From positions 1 to 37,290 of the IMG/VR virus record IMGVR_UViG_3300025120_000192: 37,290 nucleotides of DNA. The stretch is one strand, 5' to 3'. The notes under the pieces are model-generated. The model was not told where the DNA came from, did no database searches, and worked only from the letters and a program-made list of their open reading frames with translations. Shown in pieces: positions 18,587 to 27,211 of the stretch; position 1 is the first letter of the stretch, and every line of letters starts with the position of its first letter. This DNA comes from a virus. Made by a program: the position numbers and the translations under genes.

Positions 18587-19146
18587 AGTACTAGAGTTAT
18601 GTTATCAGTATACATACGATACAGCTTTTCTCCATCGACCGTAAATTCATATTCACTCTCTGGAGTAAAAGATACTTCATCGCCCTCCTTAACGCCTAAT
18701 TTATTTAATTGCTCATTACCGTATCGAAGAGTTCCAATTAAAGGTTCTTCTTTAGAAAACTTCTTAATCCAAGACTCTTTTTCTGTCGCTGGTTTCACAA
18801 AACAATATTTACCGTGAGCTGTCCAATGATTATCTTTTTTGTAAAGGAAAAACTGGTCCTGCTCGATAAAAAACAACTCATCTTTAAAATAGCTACGACC
18901 ACTCTTTTGAGCTCCGTACATATCGTAATAGTACTTAAATACGTTATGATGAACCAGTAGCACATCTCCTTCAGAGATAGGGCCTTTATAAGAAATGGGG
19001 GTGGCTTTTACAACAGCATAACGGTTAGAAAACCTGTGGTCTTCTTGAGAGGAGCTGACGATGAAGTCTACATCACCAATCTCTCTTATGTTATCGTATC
19101 GGCTATTGTTAAGGGGTTGAACTATAAAAGCGTGTGGTGACCTCAT
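18583..19146 (-). CDS. Double GroES-like (chaperonin-10 fold) protein
   Basis: The 187-residue protein appears to contain two chaperonin-10-like halves. The first (residues about 5-85) has NRYAVVKATPISYKGPISEG followed by DVLLVHHNVFK, like the GroES pattern of a Val-rich strand then I-x-x-G-D-x-V. The second (about 120-187) has YCFVKPATE, LIGTLRYGNEQLNKLGVKEG, DEVSFTPESEYEFTVDGEKL and YRMYTDNITLVL, which lines up with the GroES C-terminal part (VKVGDIVIF...EYKIDNEEVLIM.ESDILAI). It lacks an obvious IVL-type mobile loop. A role in virion assembly with the phage GroEL, or as a T4 gp31-like cap, is inference. It is coupled to the terminase genes by an ATGA overlap. Confidence 0.6.
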   Translation of the reverse strand: MRSPHAFIVQPLNNSRYDNIREIGDVDFIVSSSQEDHRFSNRYAVVKATPISYKGPISEGDVLLVHHNVFKYYYDMYGAQKSGRSYFKDELFFIEQDQFFLYKKDNHWTAHGKYCFVKPATEKESWIKKFSKEEPLIGTLRYGNEQLNKLGVKEGDEVSFTPESEYEFTVDGEKLYRMYTDNITLVL

Positions 19147-19367
19147 TAAAAGTTAATGTTGTACTCTACGGACAGAGGCATCGTATGCGAGAAGTGTTTC
19201 CAAAGAATTATCTCGTTATTGCGCTCTATCCATATCTGAATTGAATTTGATTTATCCTCAATTTTGATGAGGTGTATTTTATAATTACCCCCGAGAACCT
19301 CTTGGCCTAGCAAGTAATGCATCGCCGACTTATAGTCGGGACCTACAGAGATTTTACGGATAAGCAT
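19146..19367 (-). CDS. Conserved small protein next to terminase cluster
   Basis: The 73-residue product begins MLIRKISVGPDYKSAMHYLL and ends SHTMPLSVEYNINF. It is beta-rich with alternating hydrophobic residues (YKIHLIKIEDKSNSIQIWIE). I recall similar short proteins beside the GroES-like gene in aquatic phage genomes but know no function. Its stop shares a base with the start of the GroES-like gene at 19146, so the two are probably made together. The upstream fibre-type gene ends 3 bases before its start. Confidence 0.6.
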   Translation of the reverse strand: MLIRKISVGPDYKSAMHYLLGQEVLGGNYKIHLIKIEDKSNSIQIWIERNNEIILWKHFSHTMPLSVEYNINF

Positions 19368-19370
19368 AGC

Positions 19371-19934
19371 TTAGATAGAGTGAACTACAACGCTTGCGTG
19401 TGAACAATCTATATTCGCAGCCGCACTATTTTTAACTTTAATTTTTAAACTTTCGCCATAACCCAAGTTGGAAATACAGGTCATAACTAAGTTAAACTCA
19501 GTCGCGTTACCTGCTTCTGTTACGCTACTTGTAGATGAAAGTATATCTGTCTCAGCTCCAGCTGCCGTCCGCTGTGTTATTAAACCCGTAATAACATTAT
19601 TATTAGAGGCTTTTAAACTTAACACCACTGTTACTTGAGAAAGCAGTGTAGTCTGTGGCACATTTAAATTTGACACCAGTGCATTATTAGCAGTATACCC
19701 GTCAGACAAACTTGTAGAAAACGTCACATTTAAATCGACATAAGTGTCCGCTTGCGAGATAGTTGTTGTAGCTGGGGTATTAGAAAACGCGTCTATATAG
19801 TAAGCGGGAGACGTTGCTGAAGAGAGCGAGCCTACAGTAATATTCTTCGTGGCGTTAGAATCATTAGCGTCGCTAACAACAATTCTGTCGGATGGGCTTG
19901 GAGTAACAGTTCCGTATGAGCTAATCTTCGGCAT
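19371..19934 (-). CDS. Small fibre/structural-type protein
   Basis: The 187-residue protein is rich in Ser, Thr, Ala, Asn and Val with almost no Trp or Cys. It begins MPKISSYGTVTPSPSDRIVV, a pattern used at the N-termini of phage fibre proteins in this genome's style (compare MANVKFSQF at 27207). The C-terminal half alternates hydrophobic residues as a beta-sandwich would (TTLLSQVTVVLSLKASNNNV). It is likely a virion fibre or decoration protein. A TACCTTTG box lies 19 bases upstream of its start and overlaps the end of the holin-like gene. Confidence 0.5.
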   Translation of the reverse strand: MPKISSYGTVTPSPSDRIVVSDANDSNATKNITVGSLSSATSPAYYIDAFSNTPATTTISQADTYVDLNVTFSTSLSDGYTANNALVSNLNVPQTTLLSQVTVVLSLKASNNNVITGLITQRTAAGAETDILSSTSSVTEAGNATEFNLVMTCISNLGYGESLKIKVKNSAAANIDCSHASVVVHSI

Positions 19935-19953
19935 AGTCGTAAGGTTTAATATT

Positions 19954-19961
19954 CAAAGGTA
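19954..19961 (-). promoter_or_regulatory. Late promoter -7 box (TAnnTTTG)
   Basis: The minus strand reads TACCTTTG, 19 bases upstream of ATG 19934. No good -33 TTG is visible. It would separate the lysis cassette from the fibre/terminase/portal transcripts. Confidence 0.5.
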
Positions 19962-19962
19962 A

Positions 19963-20427
19963 TCAATCTCTATTCTTCCTTACGGCACTTCCGAAGAAGT
20001 ATCCAAAAATGCTCAAGACAATACCTTCTGTAATTCCGATAAGGTGAATCCAGACTTCTTTGTTAGATTCTGGAATGGTTAAATAGACAATAGCGTAAAT
20101 AATAAAAGCGAAAGAGCTTAATCCAATTATACCCGTTAAGTTAAACATAAGGTCAAAATTCCTGGTTTTAGAAACTTCAACCTCTCGTTGACGGGCAGAA
20201 TCTCTGTCTGATACCTCTAACGCATAGAGCTCCTTAAGGTGGCTATGGCCTTGCTCTCTATCTTCTGGACCTAACTTAGGGTCTGTATCTATAAGTCTAC
20301 TTACAATTCCTAAAATTCCCGCGTCAGGAGCCACATCCCCTACAACCCTTAAAATATCAGGCGCCTTTGATTTAAGCCAATTCGCTAGCTTAGTATCCTT
20401 AAATTTCTTTTTTTCTTTTACGCCCAT
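19963..20427 (-). CDS. Holin-like membrane protein
   Basis: The 154-residue protein has a charged N-terminal region (1-90) and two membrane segments, about residues 93-117 (LMFNLTGIIGLSSFAFIIYA) and 126-148 (WIHLIGITEGIVLSIFGYFF), ending in a basic tail (RKNRD). The arrangement resembles the phage Holin_3TMs group. Residues 55-90 hold a charged helix (PEDREQGHSHLKELYALEVS, then DRDSARQREVEVS) of the kind seen in those holins. It overlaps the amidase gene by 10 bases, supporting a lysis role: it would permeabilise the inner membrane and release or activate the amidase. Confidence 0.7.
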   Translation of the reverse strand: MGVKEKKKFKDTKLANWLKSKAPDILRVVGDVAPDAGILGIVSRLIDTDPKLGPEDREQGHSHLKELYALEVSDRDSARQREVEVSKTRNFDLMFNLTGIIGLSSFAFIIYAIVYLTIPESNKEVWIHLIGITEGIVLSIFGYFFGSAVRKNRD

Positions 20428-20825
20428 CGGTATTCTGTAGTGGCGTCAAAAGAAGGGCAAGCTTTATTTGAAAAGTCGCTATGAGAGTAAACTTCAGCCC
20501 CACAATGAAGTCTTTTAAGAGTAGAAACAAGCATTAACAAAGAGTCTTCCTGCTCAGTAGTTCTTGTGTCCATAGGTTCGCCCTCTTTATTTAGGCCCCC
20601 CACATAACAAATCCCAATCGAGCCGTCATTATGCCCTTTACAATGAGCTCCTCTTCGAGATAAATCTCTACCATACTCAATAACGCCATCTAAATTCACT
20701 ACAAAGTGATATCCTATATCTGAAAACCCTCGAGCCTTATGCCACTTGCGAATGTCATCAGCAAAGAACTCCTGGCCTTCTTTAGTAGCGGAACAGTGAA
20801 TAATAATTTTATCGACCTCTCTCAT
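20418..20825 (-). CDS. N-acetylmuramoyl-L-alanine amidase endolysin (T7 lysozyme type)
   Basis: The 135-residue enzyme is an Amidase_2/T7 lysozyme-like protein. Zinc ligands are H10 (in KIIIHCSAT), H115 (YSHSDFS) and C123 (NKACPSFD). Catalytic positions Y39 (DIGYHFVV) and K121 match T7 Y46 and K128, with the same spacing between H, K and C. It cleaves the amide bond between muramic acid and the stem peptide to lyse the host. The length is close to T7 lysozyme (151). There is no signal peptide, so export depends on the adjacent holin-like protein. Confidence 0.92.
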   Translation of the reverse strand: MREVDKIIIHCSATKEGQEFFADDIRKWHKARGFSDIGYHFVVNLDGVIEYGRDLSRRGAHCKGHNDGSIGICYVGGLNKEGEPMDTRTTEQEDSLLMLVSTLKRLHCGAEVYSHSDFSNKACPSFDATTEYRWA

Positions 20826-20836
20826 ATTTCTTGCCC

Positions 20837-21136
20837 TTAATTACTTAGCTTGTATATACGGTCGTCAAGTTTTTGAAGAACTTGTTTTATTTCTTGTATG
20901 TCCTCTTTAAGCATAGTCACGTCTTTGCTTGTAGACATAATAGCATTGTCTATAAGCTCATCGTGTACTTGGAAATCTTTAGATGAAACCTGTGGGGCAG
21001 GCAACTCTTTGGCTTCTGCTATTTCACTCTTTAGAGTAAAGTACATTCCAATAAACGTCGACAGCACTACTCCCAAACTTATAAGGTCTTTTATCCCTAA
21101 CGATAGTTTTGTATCCTTGTCGATTTCGATTCCCAT
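20837..21136 (-). CDS. Small membrane protein with coiled coil (lysis cassette)
   Basis: The 99-residue protein has one membrane segment (about residues 16-35, DLISLGVVLSTFIGMYFTLK) followed by a periplasmic or cytosolic coiled coil (about 68-96, STSKDVTMLKEDIQEIKQVL). Located directly upstream of the amidase, it could be a second holin/antiholin or a spanin-like component. No lipobox is present, so a classical o-spanin is unlikely. The 68 bases between it and the next gene upstream (21137-21204) are AT-rich with no clear signal. Confidence 0.55.
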   Translation of the reverse strand: MGIEIDKDTKLSLGIKDLISLGVVLSTFIGMYFTLKSEIAEAKELPAPQVSSKDFQVHDELIDNAIMSTSKDVTMLKEDIQEIKQVLQKLDDRIYKLSN

Positions 21137-21204
21137 TTTTTCTAATCAATATAAAATTTATATCTTGATTTATAGTTGAATTAGATTTCATTTCGAAGAA
21201 AATA

Positions 21205-21606
21205 TTATTCTTCAGGTTCAGGCGGGAACCATCCCGCTGCCTCCATATATGCTTCATCTCTAACCGTACATTCGGTAGGTATGATAGTGCTAAAAACTAC
21301 GGTTGAAGAGCCTGTTATGTCTAAGCTCAAGGAAGTCTTCTCTCCTGGAGGCATTAAAGGAAATAACTCCTGAAGCTTAGTAAGGTCTACTGCTGAGTTT
21401 ACATAGATAACCCAGTCTAAAACAATAGACAGAGCGGCCTCTCCCGTAGCAGGGTGGATGATTAATGGAAATAAATTAAAGTCTGCCTCATCAGGATTTT
21501 GAATCGACTCAGGCCGAGTAATGCAATAAAGCTGGCGAGAGATATCAGCTGCTCGCTCTTCCGAAGTCAACCCTCCTTCAGGCGGTACGATTAAATAGTT
21601 ACTCAT
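21205..21606 (-). CDS. Hypothetical protein linked to receptor-binding gene
   Basis: The 133-residue product starts MSNYLIVPPEGGLTSEERAA and ends in a Trp-Phe-Pro-rich acidic tail (EAAGWFPPEPEE). The middle part (LSIVLDWVIYVNSAVDLTKL) is hydrophobic but not clearly membrane-spanning. Proteins with a PEGGLTSEERA start next to tail fibres may be fibre chaperones or attachment proteins; this is a guess from position. A near-consensus TATCTTTA lies at 21613-21620, only 6 bases upstream of the start. Confidence 0.5.
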   Translation of the reverse strand: MSNYLIVPPEGGLTSEERAADISRQLYCITRPESIQNPDEADFNLFPLIIHPATGEAALSIVLDWVIYVNSAVDLTKLQELFPLMPPGEKTSLSLDITGSSTVVFSTIIPTECTVRDEAYMEAAGWFPPEPEE

Positions 21607-21626
21607 AATGTGTAAAGATAAGCATA

Positions 21627-24600
21627 TTAATAGATGCTGTAATAGTTGTTTACGTTGGTTTCAATTTCAGTACGGTTGTTTGTTTGGTCGACTGGATAAA
21701 CAATAAATTCTTGAATTGTACCCGACCAGATAATACCATTATTATGATAAGCACCAATCCGCATTTGCGCTGTATTCATCGCGCCACTTTTTAAGGGTAA
21801 AGTGGTTCCAGACGAGACAGAATCCCTAAACATTGTGGCCCCTCCTGCGGTACTTCCTGCAATGAACGAAAATAAATGTTGATTAGTATCTGCTGAACCA
21901 TATTGTATAGTTGGAGTAACAGGCCCGTAATAAAACCTATTAAATCCTGATTGGAAGTAATTCCAAAACCTGAGTTGTGTATCAGTTCCTAATGTGAACT
22001 GCATCCGATTCGAACTATTATTGTTTGAACGTGCTACCGTATTTACCGTTACGCTATTTAAATTCAAACCACTGATACTAATTGGGAAGTAAGTTGATGA
22101 GCCATTAAACTCAACCGCTGGCTTCCCGTTTTCTAATATTACCGAACCTGTGCTACCGTCATACACTTTAGGTCGTGCAGAAGATGTGTTTTGTGAGGCA
22201 TCATTGCCGTTGCCCGACTGGTCATACCATTTAGATACAAAAACATCGTTACTACCCCCGTAAGCGGCTAAAGCGGCAGTGTCTAAATTACCATTGCTAT
22301 CAAAACCGATGTCTTGAGTACTTCCAAGAGCATTATCTTGAACCTGGATAGCACTGCCTGTATAGGAATTACTTAAAAGGCGTAAGCTATAACCAGCTTG
22401 TGCACCCGAATAAGCGTCTAATAATTTAGCTAATACAAGCCCATAATAATTTCCTATGTTAGACTCTATTCCTGTTCGCTCGCTAGATTTGTCAGCGTTG
22501 TAAATAATGAATTCCTGTCCAAATTCATACATCTTCTGTCCACTTCGAGTAAGCCCAAAGCCGCCCGTCCAACTGCTGAAGTCACCTGAAACAGTCAAAA
22601 CGTTTTGAGACTGCATAGCATCCCACATAACACCACGTGTGACGCCTATTGGAACACCGTTGGTTACGTGAGCAATATTAGGAATCCCCGCACTACTTGC
22701 TCCATTATTTCCATTGACTCCGAAGCCATAGTATTCAGTAGTTGAACCAACATCAATCCCAATTCGCGGCCATTGATTACCGCCATTCGATTGCAGAACG
22801 TTGAAAATATAACTAGTCGAAGCGCCATTCCAACCCGTATCAGCCATAAAATCACCCGCCGCAAATGATAGCGATGCTTTAGTATTATTTACCACCACGG
22901 ACTGAGTAGAACCGTCATAAATTTTAGGACGAACGCTAGAGCTATTTTGTCTTAAATCATTACCGTTACCCGATTGGTCGTAAAAAACACTTACAAAAAC
23001 ATCATTAACACCCCCATAAGCTATCAGCTCAGCCGAGTCTAGATTATTACTTGAATCAAATGCAATTGCTTTAGGCGCCCCCCCTACATTGTCTTGAACT
23101 AATACAGCGCTTCCAGAATAAGAAGAACCTAGTTTACGTAATGAATAAGCCGCAGCAGACCCAGGAAAGGAGTTTAAAAGTAAGGGGTCTTTAATGGGAG
23201 TAAAAATATCGTAAAAGGTGTTGATGCTGCTTTCGATTCCCGTGCGGTTGTTTGCTTGGTCGGATGGATATAATACAATTTCTTGCGCGTTTCCGTTGAA
23301 ATAATCTACGTTTCCTTTTTGCCCTATCCTTACGCCAGTAGTTGTAATTCCTGTAGCGCTTCCTGTTTCTGCTGTTGCGCCATTATAGCCAACTGCAACC
23401 GAAGTGCCGTAAAGTGCAAAAACTAAATTTTGAGACGCTGTATAATTAGTGGTTGTGTTAATTCCGCCAAAGAAATTGACGCGCATTGTACCGTTTGAAT
23501 TGTAACGGAAAAATCCATTGCCTGTATTTCCGTCAAAGCAAAGTAAAGCGTCTCCGCTATTTGTTTGGTCGGGTTTAGCTACGTGAAAACTTGTTAGCGT
23601 TGTTTCAGATAACCCAACACTATCTAAGAAATCGTTTGTACCATCAAAATTTACCGCAGGCTTCCCGTTCTCCGTCACCACGCCAGTAGTCCCGTCATAA
23701 ATCTTTGGGCGAGAACTTGACGAAGTCTGCTCGGCGTCATTACCGTTGCCCGACTGGTCATACCACTTAACTACAAAGACATCATTGCTACCCCCGTACT
23801 CACTTAACTGAACAGTATTAAGTTCTCCAAATACATCAAAACTAACATCTCTAACGGCGCTACCTACATTGTCCTGAACTTGAATAGCACTGCCTGCGTA
23901 AGCAGTTCTAAGTTTACGAAGTGAGTAAGCAGCCTGAGCACCAGTGTATGTGTCTAGAGTTGGGATGTTTTTCGTAAAGTAACTTCCTATGTTTTCTTGT
24001 ATACTCACATTATCAGATGCGCTTTTAACGGAGGAATAAATTATTGCCTCCTGCATATGGTTTTGGCCTGGATTGCTAGGAGCAAAGCTTGATGTTCGTG
24101 AGTTAAGCTTAAATTCAGGGCTGGTTTGTGCAGCAAAAGATTCACCCCTAATTAATATTCTTTCAAAAAAATCCCCAGATTTATATTCCCCAGAATACGA
24201 AACGCCATCTACAAAGTCAGTAAATGAAAAAGGACCTTCCGAACGCAAAGCGGGGTTGTTGTCGGAATCAAAATTAAAAATCCATTCGCTGCCAGCATTA
24301 TCGGGAGTAAAAACAGAGAAAAAAGTTGATGTTTGACCTCCTAAAGTTCCTGCATATAAAGTTTCTCCCCCAACTCTTCTAAAATTTATCGCCGCTCTAT
24401 TTTCTTGTTCCACAAGTGTTCCGCCCGCAGAAACAATTATAGGACGGTTTATTACAGTTGGTTGACTAGCATCATTCCCGTTACCGCTTTGGTCATACCA
24501 AATAGAAACTCGAAGTTCTGTTGTTCCAGCAATAGCTAAGAGTGTGGCCGTGTCCAGATTGTTGTTAATATCAAATCCTATCTCAGACGTTGCGCCCCCT

Positions 24601-24821
24601 ACAGTGTCTTGAACTTGCATTGCGGCGCCTGTATAGGCAGAACGTAGCTTACGAACAGAGTACGCCGCCTCAGCGCCGCTCCCATAGGTAGTATCTAACA
24701 AAAGAGCGCCCTTTGCTGGTGCCAAGACACCATCTATAGCCGCTATGTTAGAAGAAGAAATATCATCTACAGATAAAAAATCTGTAAAACTAACCCCGCT
24801 TACTTTATCTATTGTTGCCAT
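21627..24821 (-). CDS. Receptor-binding/adhesin protein with four tandem AbfB/LamG-like domains
   Basis: The 1064-residue protein is a short N-terminal anchor (1-40) followed by four repeats of about 260 residues starting near 45, 281, 541 and 801. Each repeat opens with A-x-Y-S-x-R-K-L-x-x-x-Y-x-G-x-A-x-x-V-Q-D, contains YDQSGNGND (at 109, 344, 604 and 856) and, for repeats 2-4, closes with a R-T-x-I-E-x-x-x-x-x-Y-Y type motif. YDQSGxGN is also a hallmark of the concanavalin-fold catalytic domain of GH54 alpha-L-arabinofuranosidases (AbfB), so the repeats probably share that beta-sandwich and bind or cut surface glycans. I cannot verify catalytic acids. Host-receptor recognition at the tail tip is the likely role. 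Confidence 0.75.
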   Translation of the reverse strand: MATIDKVSGVSFTDFLSVDDISSSNIAAIDGVLAPAKGALLLDTTYGSGAEAAYSVRKLRSAYTGAAMQVQDTVGGATSEIGFDINNNLDTATLLAIAGTTELRVSIWYDQSGNGNDASQPTVINRPIIVSAGGTLVEQENRAAINFRRVGGETLYAGTLGGQTSTFFSVFTPDNAGSEWIFNFDSDNNPALRSEGPFSFTDFVDGVSYSGEYKSGDFFERILIRGESFAAQTSPEFKLNSRTSSFAPSNPGQNHMQEAIIYSSVKSASDNVSIQENIGSYFTKNIPTLDTYTGAQAAYSLRKLRTAYAGSAIQVQDNVGSAVRDVSFDVFGELNTVQLSEYGGSNDVFVVKWYDQSGNGNDAEQTSSSSRPKIYDGTTGVVTENGKPAVNFDGTNDFLDSVGLSETTLTSFHVAKPDQTNSGDALLCFDGNTGNGFFRYNSNGTMRVNFFGGINTTTNYTASQNLVFALYGTSVAVGYNGATAETGSATGITTTGVRIGQKGNVDYFNGNAQEIVLYPSDQANNRTGIESSINTFYDIFTPIKDPLLLNSFPGSAAAYSLRKLGSSYSGSAVLVQDNVGGAPKAIAFDSSNNLDSAELIAYGGVNDVFVSVFYDQSGNGNDLRQNSSSVRPKIYDGSTQSVVVNNTKASLSFAAGDFMADTGWNGASTSYIFNVLQSNGGNQWPRIGIDVGSTTEYYGFGVNGNNGASSAGIPNIAHVTNGVPIGVTRGVMWDAMQSQNVLTVSGDFSSWTGGFGLTRSGQKMYEFGQEFIIYNADKSSERTGIESNIGNYYGLVLAKLLDAYSGAQAGYSLRLLSNSYTGSAIQVQDNALGSTQDIGFDSNGNLDTAALAAYGGSNDVFVSKWYDQSGNGNDASQNTSSARPKVYDGSTGSVILENGKPAVEFNGSSTYFPISISGLNLNSVTVNTVARSNNNSSNRMQFTLGTDTQLRFWNYFQSGFNRFYYGPVTPTIQYGSADTNQHLFSFIAGSTAGGATMFRDSVSSGTTLPLKSGAMNTAQMRIGAYHNNGIIWSGTIQEFIVYPVDQTNNRTEIETNVNNYYSIY

Positions 24822-24834
24822 CTCATATTTTTAA

Positions 24835-25074
24835 CTACGGTCTAATTCCATAAGTGCCAGGGAGTAAAGTATAAGTAACTTCTTTATCCACTTCTAGATA
24901 AGTAATTTTCATTTCTTTCAATACAATCATCGGCTCGTACGTAGCGTAATATAACCCATTCTCCTCTTCACATTCATTGAGGTTTCTCTGGTCAAGCTTC
25001 CATCTAAAATTAGGAATAGAAGGGTCTGTCCACGACTGATTAAAGTCTGTGTATTGATTTACTATTACTCGCAT
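24835..25074 (-). CDS. Small fibre-cluster protein, unknown
   Basis: The 79-residue protein begins MRVIVNQYTDFNQSWTDPSI and is rich in Tyr, Glu and Thr, with a beta-type C-terminus (ITYLEVDKEVTYTLLPGTYG). I do not recognise it. Its ATG overlaps the stop of the RCC1-like gene (TGATG) and it precedes the 1064-residue adhesin by 13 bases, so it is probably a small linker, cap or chaperone for the distal fibre. Confidence 0.5.
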   Translation of the reverse strand: MRVIVNQYTDFNQSWTDPSIPNFRWKLDQRNLNECEEENGLYYATYEPMIVLKEMKITYLEVDKEVTYTLLPGTYGIRP

Positions 25075-26276
25075 CAGCTAAATGATGTTACAGCCATATT
25101 GTTTTGCATAAAGCAAAAAGCTCCATTAAAAGTATTTCCAACATTTATAGCCCTTGGGGTTCCATTGTTAGGCAATCCACCACTACTTCCTATTCTTAAA
25201 AAATTAGTAACATTATTGCCTGTGGCATACAAAACACCTCCCTTTACACCCGCTGTTTCATAGTTGCTAGGGCTGATGTGTTGAGCAAATAACTTTGTCC
25301 AGTCTGTATCAGCACCTATACCCGTCATAGCATTCCAAGCAGTAGCATAGGTGTTTGCAGTTGGAGAGCCATCTAATCGACCGTTGCCAGTTCCAAAACC
25401 AGCGAATCTTAAAGAACCACCCGTCGTTATAGCTGTAGCATTAAAATAATTAGCCGATATAGAAGCTATATCCCCACCGCTATAGCCTATCGTAGGGCCA
25501 TTTATGTCAGATGTAGCCGACGTAAAATTGCTCATACTAGGGTTATTTTGTCCAGACAGATATACATCACCACCCTGTATAAGGAAAGAACGATTACCCG
25601 AAGCTGCAATCCCCGTCCAGTTGGTTCCTAAAGTGTGCTCCTGAGTAAAGCTCGTTGTGTCACCGCTTTGAGTATTTTGAATAGTTTTATAATCACTGTT
25701 AGAGCCAGCGGAAAAAACTTTACCCGAAGCCGTTAAAGCTAATGAATGGGACTGCCCGCAACTAATATCAATCCAAGTTTCAGTATTATTAAGTATAGTC
25801 CAAGTGGGCGCTGTAGTAGATGCTGGGGACCCGTGAGCGTAATCAAAACTAAAGCCTGACGAATACAAATTACCATCTTTAATGGCTAAGCTCCAGTCAT
25901 TTCCAGATGCTAGTTTCTGCCAACCCGTGCTAGAGCCAAACTGTGTCCAAGCCCCTATAACTGGTGTAAAGCCAGTGCCTGTAAATTGGCTTGTTAAAAA
26001 ATAATACCATAAAGTACCGTCTGATTTAATAGCCCAAATTTGAGGCAAATAAGAACTGTTATTTCTTGCTGTCAACTCTACTACATTGTCTGTAGTAATT
26101 TTAAAGTTAAGGTACTCATAAGTCATATCAGGACGAGTAGAAGGTACTATGCCCCCACTCATATTAACGCCTGTCACTAAGGGGACAGTAGATAGCCCCC
26201 CTCCTCCAGTTTGTGAAGTAAAAAAACCGTCTACCTGGTCTATATTACTTGTATTTTGACCTGATATACTTGCCAT
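25074..26276 (-). CDS. RCC1-like beta-propeller fibre protein
   Basis: The 400-residue protein has a variable N-terminus (1-90) and then repeated blades with the RCC1 signature: a strand ending in Gly-x-x-x-S/W-x-x-A/L followed by G-x-x-x-x-x-G. Examples are IWAIKSDGTLWYYF, KLASGNDWSLAIKDGNLYSS, DISCGQSHSLALTASGKVFS and GIAASGNRSFLIQGGDVYLS. RCC1 propellers bind proteins or other ligands; in phage fibres they likely act as receptor-binding domains. It lies between two fibre-type genes, starts 1 base from the neighbouring stop and ends in a TGATG overlap. Confidence 0.7.
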   Translation of the reverse strand: MASISGQNTSNIDQVDGFFTSQTGGGGLSTVPLVTGVNMSGGIVPSTRPDMTYEYLNFKITTDNVVELTARNNSSYLPQIWAIKSDGTLWYYFLTSQFTGTGFTPVIGAWTQFGSSTGWQKLASGNDWSLAIKDGNLYSSGFSFDYAHGSPASTTAPTWTILNNTETWIDISCGQSHSLALTASGKVFSAGSNSDYKTIQNTQSGDTTSFTQEHTLGTNWTGIAASGNRSFLIQGGDVYLSGQNNPSMSNFTSATSDINGPTIGYSGGDIASISANYFNATAITTGGSLRFAGFGTGNGRLDGSPTANTYATAWNAMTGIGADTDWTKLFAQHISPSNYETAGVKGGVLYATGNNVTNFLRIGSSGGLPNNGTPRAINVGNTFNGAFCFMQNNMAVTSFS

Positions 26277-26277
26277 A

Positions 26278-27207
26278 TTAACTGATTTCTATCCAGTCCT
26301 GAGAAGGATTAAAGTAAACGGTGTCAGCAGACAATCTATAACCCATAACACGGCTGACAAATCCTGCGGTCCCTGATACAGCAGTAGTCGTAAGGGTGTT
26401 ATTTGTTGTGTCTAAATACACTACATCTCCATTAGACCCCGTTCCTAATGCGTAATAAATTATTCCTTTCTTTACCATTCCATCGCTTGAGTTTGCGCTG
26501 GTTGCATAACCCATTAACCCCGTAGAAGCGGCAGATACAGAGGTAGCGTTGGAATCCTCCCAGCCCGCAGCTCCATAAGCATATATACCTCCCTTTGTAA
26601 CATCAGCCGTAGCGGTTCCTAAATAAATAACTTCACTTCCTCTCCCATATCTTCCCAATATAGTAGTAGTAGTGTCTCGGTCGATACTAACTGAAAAAGC
26701 GTTGAGCCGTCCTGATAATTGTAATGTTGTGCCATCAAAGGTCAATCCAGACTCCCCCTCTAACGTGTCGTTAGTTGAAGTGCAAGTAATTAACCTATGC
26801 TGCGATTGAGTATTTACAGTAACGCCGCTAACGTCAGCAAACGAAAGAGTCTTGTTGCCATTCGTTGTTATAACTTGACCTGCTGAGCCATCAGTAGCAG
26901 GGTATGTTAAGTCCTGCAACTTCACATTGCCTTGCGCCACTTTGATTTCTACGATTGAGCCAGCCGTCGTAGAGTCATCTATTTTAAAATCCCCTCCGTT
27001 AGGGTTAATGGTTAAATCGTTGCTATCTTGGTCGTAGGTTCTATTACCGTCTGCTGTTAGGTTCGTGTTACCTAGGTTTGTCTCTAAATCCGCAGGAGAA
27101 ATACCAACGTTAGTGTTGGTTGCTCCAACGGTTTTAAAGCCAACCAACTCGGTTACATTAGCTTTATCCGTCTCTGTTGTAAACTGTGAAAATTTTACGT
27201 TTGCCAT
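26278..27207 (-). CDS. Tail/head fibre protein with beta-rich repeats
   Basis: The 309-residue product starts MANVKFSQFTTETDKANVTE, followed by a VGFKTVGATNTNVGISPADL segment. This start (F-x-Q-F... then I-x-x-x-D-L) is common among fibre proteins of Bacteroidota phages. The central part (residues about 55-170) has trimeric fibre-type text (DLTINPNGGDFKIDDSTTAG, LTFDGTTLQLSGRLNAFSVS). The C-terminal part (about 180-309) is a Gly/Ser/Val-rich beta structure containing GIIYYALGTGSNGDVVYLDT. It is likely a fibre shaft connecting the virion to the propeller and AbfB-like tips encoded next. Confidence 0.65.
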   Translation of the reverse strand: MANVKFSQFTTETDKANVTELVGFKTVGATNTNVGISPADLETNLGNTNLTADGNRTYDQDSNDLTINPNGGDFKIDDSTTAGSIVEIKVAQGNVKLQDLTYPATDGSAGQVITTNGNKTLSFADVSGVTVNTQSQHRLITCTSTNDTLEGESGLTFDGTTLQLSGRLNAFSVSIDRDTTTTILGRYGRGSEVIYLGTATADVTKGGIYAYGAAGWEDSNATSVSAASTGLMGYATSANSSDGMVKKGIIYYALGTGSNGDVVYLDTTNNTLTTTAVSGTAGFVSRVMGYRLSADTVYFNPSQDWIEIS

Positions 27208-27211
27208 AATT

